Assembly (NCBI RefSeq): GCF_019038435.1
Contig: NZ_JAGPOX010000028.1
Coordinates: 1-64,000 of the forward strand
DNA length: 64,000 nt
Direction: 5' to 3'
Source of the DNA: Nocardia alni
Lineage (GTDB): Bacteria > Actinomycetota > Actinomycetes > Mycobacteriales > Mycobacteriaceae
Part shown: one piece after another, positions 17,820 to 27,449 of the stretch
How positions within the stretch are numbered: position 1 is the first letter of the stretch
Layout of the letters: the number at the start of each line of letters is the position of its first letter
Position numbers and translations under genes: made by a program
Notes under the pieces: model-generated
Told to the model about the DNA's origin: nothing
The model's database searches: none
What the model saw: the letters and a program-made list of their open reading frames with translations, nothing else

Positions 17820-18716
17820 TTACCGTCCGTCGCGATCGGTCGTGGGGTGCGAAACCTCGTAACCGATCTGTCGTTCCGCCTCCTCGATACCGCCCTGCAG
17901 GTCGCCGACGGCGTTGATCTTGGACAGATCCAGGCCGATGGTGACAAGCGCGAGGGCGATTTCCGAGGACAGGCCGGTGAGGATGACGTTGGCGCCCATC
18001 AGACCCGAGGCGTCGACCGTCTGCACCAGGTGGTTGGCCACCGTGGAGTCGATCATCGGAACACCGGTGATGTCGATGACGACGACCTTGGCTCGATTGG
18101 CGCGAATCGCCCGCAGCAGCTGTTCGGTGAGCTGCCGGGCGCGCTGGCTGTCCAGCACGCCGATGATGGGCAGGATCAGGAGCTGCTCCCGCACCTGGAG
18201 CACGGGGGTGGACAGCTCGCGGATCGCTTCCTGCTGCTGCCGGATGACGCGCTCGCGCTCCTGCACGAAGGAGATGGCCACCGTGTTGGCGATGCGGTTC
18301 GCGGCCGGCTCGTACGCGTCGAGCACTCGCTTGAGTAGCTCGAAGTCCGATTGGTACTTGTCGAACAAACTGCGGGACAGAACGTCTCGCAGGAGCAGCA
18401 CGATCCCGATGACTTCCTCGGTCTCGACCCCTCGCGGAATGATGCGCTCGGACAGATCGCGCGCGTAGGCCTGCAGCGCCTCGACGCTACCGGTCTCGAG
18501 GACCTCGACGTAGTTGTCGTAGATCGAGGTGGCCTCGGAGAAGACCTCCTCCGGGGTCATAGCGGTCAGCAGCTGCGAATCGGTGATGCGGCGAGCCCAC
18601 TCTTCACGCAGCTCGGTGCGGTTTTGACGGAGGTGTTCGACCAGCTCCGGAAGCAGGCTGTCGACCGGGCCGGCCGGCAGCGAGTCCGGCGACAGGCCGA
18701 TGGACATGTCGGACAT
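17820..18716 (-). CDS. rsbR: RsbR-like stressosome sensor
   Basis: A 298-residue protein with an N-terminal helical sensor domain (about residues 20-165, RsbRD/RsbU_N-like: LREEWARRI, FSEATSIYDNYVEVLETG), a linker helix (QERERVIRQQQEAIRELSTPV) and a C-terminal STAS domain (about 175-285). The signature DITGVPMIDST holds the candidate phospho-Thr positions (T217, T225). It builds the stressosome shell with RsbS. The sensed signal is unknown. It is the first gene of the operon, with a SigB/SigF-like promoter about 100 bp upstream. Confidence 0.92.
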   Translation of the reverse strand: MSDMSIGLSPDSLPAGPVDSLLPELVEHLRQNRTELREEWARRITDSQLLTAMTPEEVFSEATSIYDNYVEVLETGSVEALQAYARDLSERIIPRGVETEEVIGIVLLLRDVLSRSLFDKYQSDFELLKRVLDAYEPAANRIANTVAISFVQERERVIRQQQEAIRELSTPVLQVREQLLILPIIGVLDSQRARQLTEQLLRAIRANRAKVVVIDITGVPMIDSTVANHLVQTVDASGLMGANVILTGLSSEIALALVTIGLDLSKINAVGDLQGGIEEAERQIGYEVSHPTTDRDGR

Positions 18717-18814
18717 GAAAACTCCGGCCCCTTTCGTTAAGGGTTAGGTCGGTTGGTCGTCGGTGACTCGCACACGGCCGCCCTTCGCGTGCCTGTCGAG
18801 CCTAGTCTTACCCG

Positions 18815-18839
18815 ATACCCCCGACATCCCAAACAAAAC
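18815..18839 (-). promoter_or_regulatory. SigB/SigF-type promoter for the stressosome operon
   Basis: On the minus strand, GTTT (18839-18836), 15 nt, then GGGTAT (18820-18815). This matches the GTTT-N15-17-GGGTAT consensus known for SigB of Bacillus and SigF of mycobacteria. It would place the operon under the sigma factor it controls. The match is seen directly; use is inferred. Confidence 0.6.
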
Positions 18840-18861
18840 CTGGGTTGTCGGGTCGTGATCT

Positions 18862-19380
18862 TCAGCCGGCGCGGCCGTTGCGGTGCTCGATTCGCTGCTC
18901 TGTGCGGGCGACACGGGCCTCGTTCGGGCCGCGGTGATGGTCCAGCAGTGTGTCGTAGATATCAGCGAGTGCGGCGAGCTGATCGCGGTCCAGCACGTCG
19001 ATCATGTGCCGCCGGACGCTGGCCACGTAGGCGGGCGCGGCGGTGGTGAGCACGTCGGAGCCCTTGCTGGTCAGGACGGCGGCGGTGCGGCGGGCGTCGT
19101 CCGGTATGGACTCGCGGGCGACCAGGCCGCGTTTCTCCATGCGGGTGATCTGATGCGACAGCCGGCTCTGCGACCATTCCAGCACCGACGCCAGTTCGGC
19201 GAAACTGCGCCGATGGTCGGGCGCGTCGGCGAGGCGGGCGAGCACGGTGTACTCCACATAGGTCAGATTCGACACGCGCAGGGAATCCCGGCCCACCGCG
19301 GCGGCGATCAGGTCCCGGGTGAAGACGAAACCGAGCCAGGCCCGGCTCTCGAGTTCATCGAGCCAATGGGGTTCGGTCAC
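18862..19380 (-). CDS. MarR-family transcriptional regulator
   Basis: From the GTG at 19380 the protein has 172 residues (VTEPHWLDELESRAW). The winged helix holds FAELASVLEWSQSRLSHQITRMEKRGLV, then the wing ESIPDDARRTAAVLTSKG. A longer frame upstream is Arg-rich and non-homologous. It belongs to the MarR group with an EPxWLD N-terminus that is common in actinomycetes. It stands between the stressosome operon and the divergently read fumarase gene. Its target is unknown. Confidence 0.87.
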   Translation of the reverse strand: MTEPHWLDELESRAWLGFVFTRDLIAAAVGRDSLRVSNLTYVEYTVLARLADAPDHRRSFAELASVLEWSQSRLSHQITRMEKRGLVARESIPDDARRTAAVLTSKGSDVLTTAAPAYVASVRRHMIDVLDRDQLAALADIYDTLLDHHRGPNEARVARTEQRIEHRNGRAG

Positions 19381-19691
19381 GATGTCGTGCCGGATTCGTG
19401 CACGGTCGTCCTGTGCTCGTTCACATCGTGTTCGCACACGCCTCTACTCACGCCTCTGCCTTCGCCTACTCCGTTGCCATCACCCCCATCAATGAGAGGT
19501 ACACCGCGCCTGTTGAAGGTGCAACCTGTGAGCGGAAATTCAAGATCAAAATTATCTCGACGGGCGGGCCGGCGGCCGCTGATTAGGTTTGCCTTACAAG
19601 GGTACGTCCGTCTGGCACGGATACAGTTCGGAGGGCCGTCCGACGGTGAGATGTGGGCGGTGTGGCCCCCAAGTTCTGAGGAGTGCGATTC
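19381..19691 (+). promoter_or_regulatory. Divergent MarR/fumarase intergenic region
   Basis: 311 bp without a gene. At 19583-19601 there is a weak IdeR/DtxR-like match (TTAGGTTTGCCTTAC core, about 12 of 19 positions), which may be chance. GAGGAG at 19678-19683 is the fumarase ribosome site. Confidence 0.35.
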
Positions 19692-21368
<1,677 letters not shown>

Positions 21369-21380
21369 ATCTTCTTGCGC

Positions 21381-21421
21381 CGCAGGCCCCGAATCGGCTC
21401 GATGCCGGTTCGGGGCCTGCG
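21381..21421 (+). terminator. Intrinsic terminator of the fumarase gene
   Basis: Perfect 13-bp stem CGCAGGCCCCGAA / TTCGGGGCCTGCG with a 15-nt loop, starting 12 bp after the stop codon. Confidence 0.85.
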
Positions 21422-21590
21422 TGTGTTGGGGAACACTCTTATGTGTGCGTGAACAAGGTGTCGATGAGGGCGACGCTGAGGGGGCCACCCATCCTCCCGA
21501 GAGGTGTTGCGGCCCAGTACAGCCCATTGGCAGGTCGTCTCGCCGACGCTCCGCCGGTCGAGTGATCCGCCGGAGACCGCCCTCCCCGGT

Positions 21591-22562
21591 TCACGACTTC
21601 AGCCGCAGAATGCGTTCGGCGTTCGCGTGCGCGACTCGCTCCTTGTCGGCGGGGGCGAGCGGCGCGGTACGCATGAATTCCGCTGCCTGCCCGCTCGACT
21701 CGTACGGATAGTCGATCGAGAACAGCACGTTGTCGACGCCGATCGCCTGGATCGCGTCGGTCAGCGCCGAGTGCGAGAACACCCCGGACGTGGTGATCGC
21801 GATGTTCGGGCCGAAATATTCCGAGGGTAGCTTCTTCAGCTGTCGCTGCTGTGCGGGATCCAGATCGCGGTAGCGGGCGTCGATGCGGAACAGCTGGGCG
21901 GGCAGGAATTCGCCCATATGCCCCAAGATGATTCGGGCGCCGGGGAATCGGTCGAAGACGCCGCCGAAGATCAGGCGCAGCGCATGTCCGGCGGTGCGGT
22001 GATTCCAGCTGAACGTGGCGTGTTCCAGGCTCGGGTATCCCTGCAGCACATGCCATTCGTCCGACGGCACCGGATTCGGGTGGATGTAGAGCGGGACTCC
22101 GAGGTCCTGAAGGGTCTCCCAGACCGGCTCGTACCGCGGCTCATCGAGGTAGTGGCCCACGGTGTGATCGTTGACGAGCGCGCCGCACAGGCCGAGTTCT
22201 TCTACGGCGCGGCGCAACTCGGCGGCCGCGCGATTCGGATCCTGCAGGGGGAGGGCGGCCAGACCCTGGAATCGGTCCGGATGCTCGCCGATGACGGTGG
22301 CGAGGAAGTCGTTGGCCGCACGGGCGTCGGCCACCGCGACGTCCGGGTCGGGTTGCATCTGGATGCCGGGCGCGGTCAACGACAGCACCTGCACGTCGAT
22401 ACCGTGTTCGTCCATCTCCGGGAGGCGGAATTCGGTGAAGTCGGGCAACTTTCGCCGCCAGTCGGCGAGCAGGTCGGCCTTGACGGGGATGTGACCCATC
22501 GGCAGGCCGTCGGATGACAGGCCGTCGTACCAGAACGCTTCTTCCAGGGCGATGAGCTTCAT
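21591..22562 (-). CDS. Amidohydrolase_2 protein, resorcylate/dihydroxybenzoate decarboxylase-like
   Basis: From ATG 22562 (GGAAGG 8 nt upstream) the protein has 323 residues. It belongs to the ACMSD/amidohydrolase_2 group. The N-terminal ALEEAF resembles the LEEHF/LEEAF start of 2,6- and 2,3-dihydroxybenzoate decarboxylases. The metal ligands are in YIHPNP and ILGHMGE, and the catalytic Asp is in FSIDYPYE. Whole-length similarity to gamma-resorcylate decarboxylase is evident (ALPLQDPN, GALVN, HALRLIFGGVFDRFPG). It probably decarboxylates an aromatic acid. It is divergent from a MarR gene, with two perfect palindromes in the shared promoter, so it is likely repressed until an aromatic acid is present. 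Confidence 0.88.
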   Translation of the reverse strand: MKLIALEEAFWYDGLSSDGLPMGHIPVKADLLADWRRKLPDFTEFRLPEMDEHGIDVQVLSLTAPGIQMQPDPDVAVADARAANDFLATVIGEHPDRFQGLAALPLQDPNRAAAELRRAVEELGLCGALVNDHTVGHYLDEPRYEPVWETLQDLGVPLYIHPNPVPSDEWHVLQGYPSLEHATFSWNHRTAGHALRLIFGGVFDRFPGARIILGHMGEFLPAQLFRIDARYRDLDPAQQRQLKKLPSEYFGPNIAITTSGVFSHSALTDAIQAIGVDNVLFSIDYPYESSGQAAEFMRTAPLAPADKERVAHANAERILRLKS

Positions 22563-22693
22563 GGGATTGCCTTCCGTAGTGCCAGTTGCCGATCGGTGAT
22601 TTCGGTCGGCGAACAGGCCGGCGAGTCCGGGGCATCGGGCGCCGGACGGGGTCGGCTCTGCTCTCGCGAGGCGCCTGCGCGGCACTCGCGCCA

Positions 22694-22714
22694 ACCATTA
22701 AGTAGCTTAATGGT
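22694..22714. promoter_or_regulatory. MarR operator candidate 1
   Basis: Perfect palindrome ACCATTAAG-N3-CTTAATGGT (9-bp arms) in the divergent promoter between the amidohydrolase and MarR genes. Size and symmetry are typical of MarR boxes. Confidence 0.75.
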
Positions 22715-22717
22715 CTG

Positions 22718-22734
22718 AGTGCTACGGTAGCACT
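22718..22734. promoter_or_regulatory. MarR operator candidate 2 overlapping a leaderless -10
   Basis: Perfect palindrome AGTGCTAC-G-GTAGCACT (8-bp arms) touching the MarR start codon. Within it, TACGGT (22723-22728) lies 6 nt before GTG 22735, the spacing of a leaderless -10 box, and no Shine-Dalgarno is present. A protein bound here would block the marR promoter, so autoregulation is likely. Confidence 0.6.
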
Positions 22735-23214
22735 GTGCGCGAAGAAAAAGAACCGGCCGACGAGCCGCTCGCGAGACTGTTGTGGCGGGCGCACCACTGG
22801 TTCCGCACGGCCGTCACCGCGGGTTTCGACGGTGACGACGGCGATGTGAGCCCCGCGAACGCGACCCTGCTGAGCCAGCTCGAGCCGGAGGGCATGCCCA
22901 TGGCCGACCTCGCCCGGCTGATCGGCGTGAGCACCCCGGCGATCCATCAGATGGTCCACCGCCTGGTCGCCCAGGGCCTTCTGGAGGTCGCGCCGAACCC
23001 GCGCTCCGGCCGTTCGAAACTCGTCCTGCTGACCCCGGCGGGGCTCGTGCGCCGCAGAGAAGCGCTGAAGCTGCTCGCCGAGCTGGAAACCGAACTGGCG
23101 CAACGCATCGGACAGCGGCGGGTGGCGGGGCTGCGTGATGCGCTGGAGCGAGACTGGGGTGACGCGACTGTTGTCGCCGAGGGGATTCGAGGGATCGATG
23201 AGCATCGGTCGTGA
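22735..23214 (+). CDS. MarR-family repressor
   Basis: A 159-residue protein with the winged helix MADLARLIGVSTPAIHQMVHRLVAQGLLE (about residues 55-83) and wing NPRSGRSKLVLLTPAG. The start is a GTG without a ribosome site, consistent with leaderless translation. It is divergent from the decarboxylase-like gene and probably represses it. The ligand is plausibly the aromatic substrate, by analogy with many MarR/aromatic-degradation pairs. Confidence 0.88.
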   Translation: MREEKEPADEPLARLLWRAHHWFRTAVTAGFDGDDGDVSPANATLLSQLEPEGMPMADLARLIGVSTPAIHQMVHRLVAQGLLEVAPNPRSGRSKLVLLTPAGLVRRREALKLLAELETELAQRIGQRRVAGLRDALERDWGDATVVAEGIRGIDEHRS

Positions 23215-23335
23215 CGAGTCTCGACGATCGCTGGCGCTCTTGGCCGTGTTGCGCGGCGTCACGCCCGAGCAGCGCGCCGGGTTGATTCGTGCGATCGCGC
23301 AGCCGTCCGGGCGACGGCGACCCACGCGCCGGTAG
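23198..23335 (+). CDS. Possible small ORF overlapping the marR 3' end
   Basis: ATG 23198 with GAGGG 4 nt upstream, overlapping the marR stop, gives 45 residues (LALLAVLRGVTPEQRAGLIRAIAQ core) that could form two helices. I do not recognise it. It could be a translated remnant. Confidence 0.25.
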   Translation: MSIGRDESRRSLALLAVLRGVTPEQRAGLIRAIAQPSGRRRPTRR

Positions 23336-23378
23336 ACAGGTCGAGGACGTCCTTGCCGGTCTCGAGCCGGTTGTGGGT

Positions 23379-24806
23379 CTACCAGGCGATTCCGGTGTGC
23401 AGAAGGCCGTTCGGGTCGGTCGTGGTGCGTACGCTGCGCAGGCGGTTCAGGTTGCCCGCGTAGTAGCGGGACGGATCCTGGCCGAGTTCGACGTAGTTGG
23501 CGTAGGCTCCGGCGCTGGCGGGGCCGAGGGTGCGGTGGGCGTCGGCGATCCAGCGCTGGGCGTCGGCGGGGTCGCCGGGGTCGTCCACGATCCACTGGAG
23601 GGTTGCGGTGTGGGTGCGCCACGGGAAGGCCGAGGCGTCGGGGGCGGTGTCGCGGACCGCGCCGTCGAGGGGGTCGATCAGGACGTAACCCGTTGCGCCG
23701 ACGCGGGATCGGGCCGTGATGACGCCGACGATGGTGGCCGCGATGGCGGGGGTGATCTGGGCGACGACGTCGGATCCGGCCACCTTGGTCGAGCGTGGGG
23801 TGGTGGATCCGCCGCCGAGTTGGTCGGTGGCGGCCATATGGTCCAGGGTGCGGCTGTCGGTGCCCGAGGCCGGGGTGCCGGCTGTGGCGGTTAGTCCGGC
23901 TGTGGCGGTCGAGCCCTGGCCCGCGGGCGTCACGATCAGCGCCTCGCAGCCGAGTTGCCCTGCGGCGCTGGAGATCGTGAGATTCGACCAGATCGAGCGG
24001 TCGGCCGCGGACAGCCATCGGGCCCAGCCGGTGAGGACCTGCGTTGCCGCCTCGGGCGGGAAGGTCACGTGCACGATATCGCGGGACTGCGCGGGGCAGG
24101 TGCGGTAGGTCAGCGAGGTGACGATTCCGGCGCTGCCGCCGCCACCGCGCAACGCCCAGAACAGGCCCGGCAGCTGGGTGGACGAGGTTTGGGCGCTGCC
24201 GCCGCCGGGCATGACGACTCGCGCCGACACCAGTTGATCGCAGGTCAGCCCATAGCGACGCGAGTCGACGCCGATCCCGCCGCCCAGGGTCAGCCCCGCC
24301 ACGCCGACCGTGGGGCAGGTGCCCAGCGGCAGCGACCGGCCCGTGGCGTCCAGCCGCGCCAGCAGCGCACGCGCGGTGACGCCGGCGCCCACCGTGACCT
24401 GATCGCCGTCCGGGGTGATGTCGGACAGGCCGCGCACGTCCACCACGAGTGCCCCGCTGGTCGCCGAGGCGCCGACATAGGAGTGCCCACCGGCCCGCGC
24501 GGCCAGTGGGATTCGGTTGTCGCGCGCGAAGGCGGCGGCCGCCAGCACGTCCGGCTCACCGGCGGCCTCGACAATGGCCGCCGGGGAGTCGCCGTCGAAT
24601 TGTGGATCGAAAAGCTGTTTCGCGGAGGAGTATTCGCCGTCGCCCGGCAGTAAGAGGTTGCCCCGCAATTGTTTCCGCAGAGCATCCCATGGCGGAGTGC
24701 TCGCCGACGCGGATGCCGGAACGAGACCCGCCGTGCCCGCCGCGGTGACCGCGACCGCCGTGCGGAGCAGGATGCGCCGGGACAGCCGGTCGTCATTCGA
24801 ATTCAC
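23379..24806 (-). CDS. Tat-exported FAD-linked oxidase, berberine-bridge type
   Basis: From GTG 24806 (AGGAG 6 nt upstream) the 475-residue protein begins with a twin-arginine signal (RLSRRILLRT plus hydrophobic stretch). It is therefore exported in folded form with its flavin. The FAD-binding_4 domain has RAGGHSY (His108) and GTCPTVG (Cys164), positions that in berberine-bridge-like enzymes attach FAD through two covalent bonds. The C-terminal BBE motif has YYAGNLNRLRSVRTTTDPNGLLH. Such enzymes oxidise sugars, alkaloids or secondary metabolites with O2. A Ser/Thr/Ala-rich stretch (around TAGLTATAGTPASGT) interrupts the substrate domain. The gene appears monocistronic. Confidence 0.9.
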   Translation of the reverse strand: MNSNDDRLSRRILLRTAVAVTAAGTAGLVPASASASTPPWDALRKQLRGNLLLPGDGEYSSAKQLFDPQFDGDSPAAIVEAAGEPDVLAAAAFARDNRIPLAARAGGHSYVGASATSGALVVDVRGLSDITPDGDQVTVGAGVTARALLARLDATGRSLPLGTCPTVGVAGLTLGGGIGVDSRRYGLTCDQLVSARVVMPGGGSAQTSSTQLPGLFWALRGGGGSAGIVTSLTYRTCPAQSRDIVHVTFPPEAATQVLTGWARWLSAADRSIWSNLTISSAAGQLGCEALIVTPAGQGSTATAGLTATAGTPASGTDSRTLDHMAATDQLGGGSTTPRSTKVAGSDVVAQITPAIAATIVGVITARSRVGATGYVLIDPLDGAVRDTAPDASAFPWRTHTATLQWIVDDPGDPADAQRWIADAHRTLGPASAGAYANYVELGQDPSRYYAGNLNRLRSVRTTTDPNGLLHTGIAW

Positions 24807-25530
24807 CGATATCTCCTGAACAATCGGGGCCGCGCTCACCGCTCCACTTCGCCGACGCCCGGCTCCGTCGGGTGCGAGGCGCGCTGTGCCGGCTGTTCGC
24901 CACGCCCCGTTCACGACTCGCGCTGTGTCCGCTGGTGTGCTCGCAAGTTCGCTCTGGACGGTACCCGGTCGCACCGGTGCGTGGCCGCGTCGCCCCGCGC
25001 CGGGGACAGGCCGGTGAGTGCGACGAGTGCCGCGGCGCCCACTGCGGCGCCGGCCGCGACCATCAGGTGGGCCGGTGGCAGGAAGGTTCGGAAACGGTTA
25101 CGTCTACTCAAAATCCTCCGTCGTCGGGACTGTCGCGGTGCGCCCGGGTCGGCGAGCGCGGCGGTGGTGTGGTCGGCGCGGCGGTGGTGCAGTGGTAGCA
25201 ACAGATCGTAGCGAACAGTTAACTGAATGAAGGATTCATCGCGTGTCGCAGCGGCAGAGAAGGTGATTTCGTCGGATACGTCCCGAAATGATCTTCGGAT
25301 AGCTACTGTTCGGTACCGGCTCGGCGGGTTGCCGGATCGGTGCTGGCCGTTGATGCTGGTCAGGCGGGATCGGTATCGGATGCGCCGCTCGATTCGCATG
25401 CCGACGGCCATTCGCGGCAAACTTTGGCAAACACGACGAATACGCTGTCTAATACGATGTGCCGGGGGCTCGAATACGGCATGGTGGGTATTCGGCGACG
25501 TCCTGGCATCGTGCCGGGAGGCCGCCCGAC
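24807..25530. other. Long interval with one doubtful small membrane ORF
   Basis: About 720 bp without a well-supported gene. A minus-strand frame, TTG 25111 to 24911, would encode 66 residues with one hydrophobic helix (MVAAGAAVGAAALVALTG). GGAGG lies only 3 nt before the TTG, which is too close for a normal start. The rest shows no family signature. Confidence 0.3.
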
Positions 25531-25953
25531 ATGATGGAGGTTGGGTTGCAAGGGCGCGTTGGGGGTTCGGCTCGCTGGTCGGTGCCGATGGCGCACCGCG
25601 CGCGCGAGGTCGACGTGCGGCGGAGCGGGACTGGTTCGGGGCGCGACGGCGACGACACGGCCAACTGGTTCGCGCCGGGGTGGATGCTGCTGGAATTCCC
25701 GACGGCGATATTGATGGCCGTCTTCGTCGGCACCGGCTGGCTCGGCTACGCCCAGCACGGGCGGCTCAACTCCGACACGCCGATCCCCGCGGTCGTCGTC
25801 CCCGCGCCGGGCGATGCGGCCGCCCCGCATGAAGCCACGGCTGCCGCGCACGACGGTTCGCCCGCGGCGGGCGTTGGCACGTACACGCAGAGCGCTGTGC
25901 CCACCTCGGGCGTCGAAGCCGCTGTCCCACCCGGCAATCCGGCGTCACGCTGA
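25531..25953 (+). CDS. Hypothetical single-pass membrane protein
   Basis: ATG 25531 with GGGAGG 9 nt upstream gives 140 residues. A charged N-terminal half (MAHRAREVDVRR) is followed by one hydrophobic segment (about residues 50-72, WMLLEFPTAILMAVFVGTGW). The Ala/Pro/Thr-rich tail of about 65 residues is probably outside the cell. I do not recognise the family. The composition suggests a cell-wall-spanning or linker protein. It is not obviously linked to its neighbours. Confidence 0.5.
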   Translation: MMEVGLQGRVGGSARWSVPMAHRAREVDVRRSGTGSGRDGDDTANWFAPGWMLLEFPTAILMAVFVGTGWLGYAQHGRLNSDTPIPAVVVPAPGDAAAPHEATAAAHDGSPAAGVGTYTQSAVPTSGVEAAVPPGNPASR

Positions 25954-26105
25954 GTTCGTACCGCTCAGTGAGCGTCGTTCACCCCGTTCCATGAGCGTGG
26001 ATTGCGTTGTCACCGTCGGCGTGGATCACTTCGTCACAATGGGCGCCGAGCGCTTCGTCATCCCGGCGTGCTTGTGGCCGGGATCCATGGCGACCCGATG
26101 ACAGC

Positions 26106-27449
26106 TTACGGATCCAGGATCTTTCCCGGATTGAGCAGTCCATAGGGATCGAGAGCGCGTTTGATGGCGGCCATGACGTCCACGGCATCACCGTGTTCCG
26201 CGCGGAGATACTGCTTCTTCGCCAGGCCGATGCCGTGCTCGCCAGTGGCGGTGCCGCCCACGTCGAGTGCGTGCTGCACCATCGCGTGCGAGAAACGCTG
26301 TGCCGCAGGAAGACTCTCGTCGGTGTAGGGGACCACCACGTGCACGTTGCCGTCGCCGATGTGTCCGGCCGCGCTGATGTCCAGGCCGAGTTCGGCCCCG
26401 AGGCGGGTGGCGGTGTCGACCGCGTCGGCGATGTGCGAATACGGCACGGCGGTATCGGTCACCAGGAAGCGGTGTCCGGGGCTGCGGGCCTTGAGCGCGA
26501 AGAACAGTCGGTGCCTGTCCTCCCACAGCGCGTGCCGCTCGGTGTGGGTACGGGCGAGGTCGATCTCGGTCGCGCCGCACGCCAAGCAGATTCGCTGGAT
26601 CTCGCGTTCGTCCGAGGCCGCCGCCGCGTCCGAGGCAGCCTCCAGATCGATGAACAGCGCCGGCGCCTCGGGGTAGCCGGTGCCGCGAAAGCCGTTGACC
26701 GCGGCCATACTCGCGGCGTCGGCGAATTCGAGACGGCTGACCGGCAGCGCCAGTCCGAGCATATCCACCGCGGCGGCCACGGCGGATCGCACGGTGGGAA
26801 AGGAGATTCGCAGCGACCGAAGGTATTCCGGGATCGGGTGCAGCCGAACCGTCAGCTCGGTGATGATCGCCAGCGTGCCCGCCGACCCGATCAGCAGATC
26901 CTTCAGGTCGTATCCGCTGGAGGACTTGCGCACCGCGCGGCCTATCCGCATCGCCCGCCCGTCGGCGAAAACAGCCTGAAGCGCAACAACATTGGTGCGC
27001 ATACCACCGTATCGCACGCTGGTCGTGCCGCTGGCGTTGGTGGCCGCCATCCCGCCCAGCGAGGCGTCCGCGCCGGGATCCACCGTGAACTGCATGCCGA
27101 TCTCGGCCGCCGCCGCGTTGAGCCGGGTGCGGGTCACGCCCGGCTGCACGGTGGCGGTGAAGTCGGCGGCCGAGAGGTGCAGGATCGAATCGGCTTGCGA
27201 CAGATCCAGTATCAGCTCATCGCCCCGGGCCAGTACGTGGCCCTCGAGGCTGGTGCCCGCACCCCGGGCGATGAGCGGGGTCCGGGTCTCGCGCGCCCAT
27301 CCGACGACGGCCAGCACCTCGTCGAGACCGGCCGCGTAGGCGACTCCGCGCGGGCGGCTGCCCGGGCGGCCGGTCTCGTCGGTGACGAACTGATCGAGAA
27401 TCGCCGGGCGGGTGTCGATCTCGAACGGCGCGTCGAAGGCGATCGTCAT
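26106..27449 (-). CDS. GlcD/DLD-type FAD-linked 2-hydroxyacid oxidase
   Basis: A 447-residue FAD-binding_4 plus FAD-oxidase_C protein, as in D-lactate dehydrogenase and glycolate oxidase subunit GlcD. Motifs: LIARGAGTSLEGH, ATVQPGVTRTRLN, TVDPGADASLGGMAATNASGTT, GYDLKDLLIGSAGTLAIITE and the C-terminal GEHGIG and DPYGLLNPGKIL. It should oxidise a D-2-hydroxy acid to the 2-oxo acid. The ATG at 27449 overlaps the methyltransferase stop by 4 bp, so it is the last gene of a coupled operon. A longer upstream frame is a shadow of that gene. It pairs with an L-type FMN enzyme in the same operon. Confidence 0.9.
   Translation of the reverse strand: MTIAFDAPFEIDTRPAILDQFVTDETGRPGSRPRGVAYAAGLDEVLAVVGWARETRTPLIARGAGTSLEGHVLARGDELILDLSQADSILHLSAADFTATVQPGVTRTRLNAAAAEIGMQFTVDPGADASLGGMAATNASGTTSVRYGGMRTNVVALQAVFADGRAMRIGRAVRKSSSGYDLKDLLIGSAGTLAIITELTVRLHPIPEYLRSLRISFPTVRSAVAAAVDMLGLALPVSRLEFADAASMAAVNGFRGTGYPEAPALFIDLEAASDAAAASDEREIQRICLACGATEIDLARTHTERHALWEDRHRLFFALKARSPGHRFLVTDTAVPYSHIADAVDTATRLGAELGLDISAAGHIGDGNVHVVVPYTDESLPAAQRFSHAMVQHALDVGGTATGEHGIGLAKKQYLRAEHGDAVDVMAAIKRALDPYGLLNPGKILDP

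Noticed and set aside
19583..19601. IdeR/DtxR iron box before fumarase
   Set aside because: Only about 12 of 19 positions match the consensus and one half is poor; kept only as a weak note.
22141..24018. 625-residue minus-strand frame spanning three genes
   Set aside because: It crosses the amidohydrolase, its promoter palindromes and the MarR gene and has Arg/His-rich junk composition.
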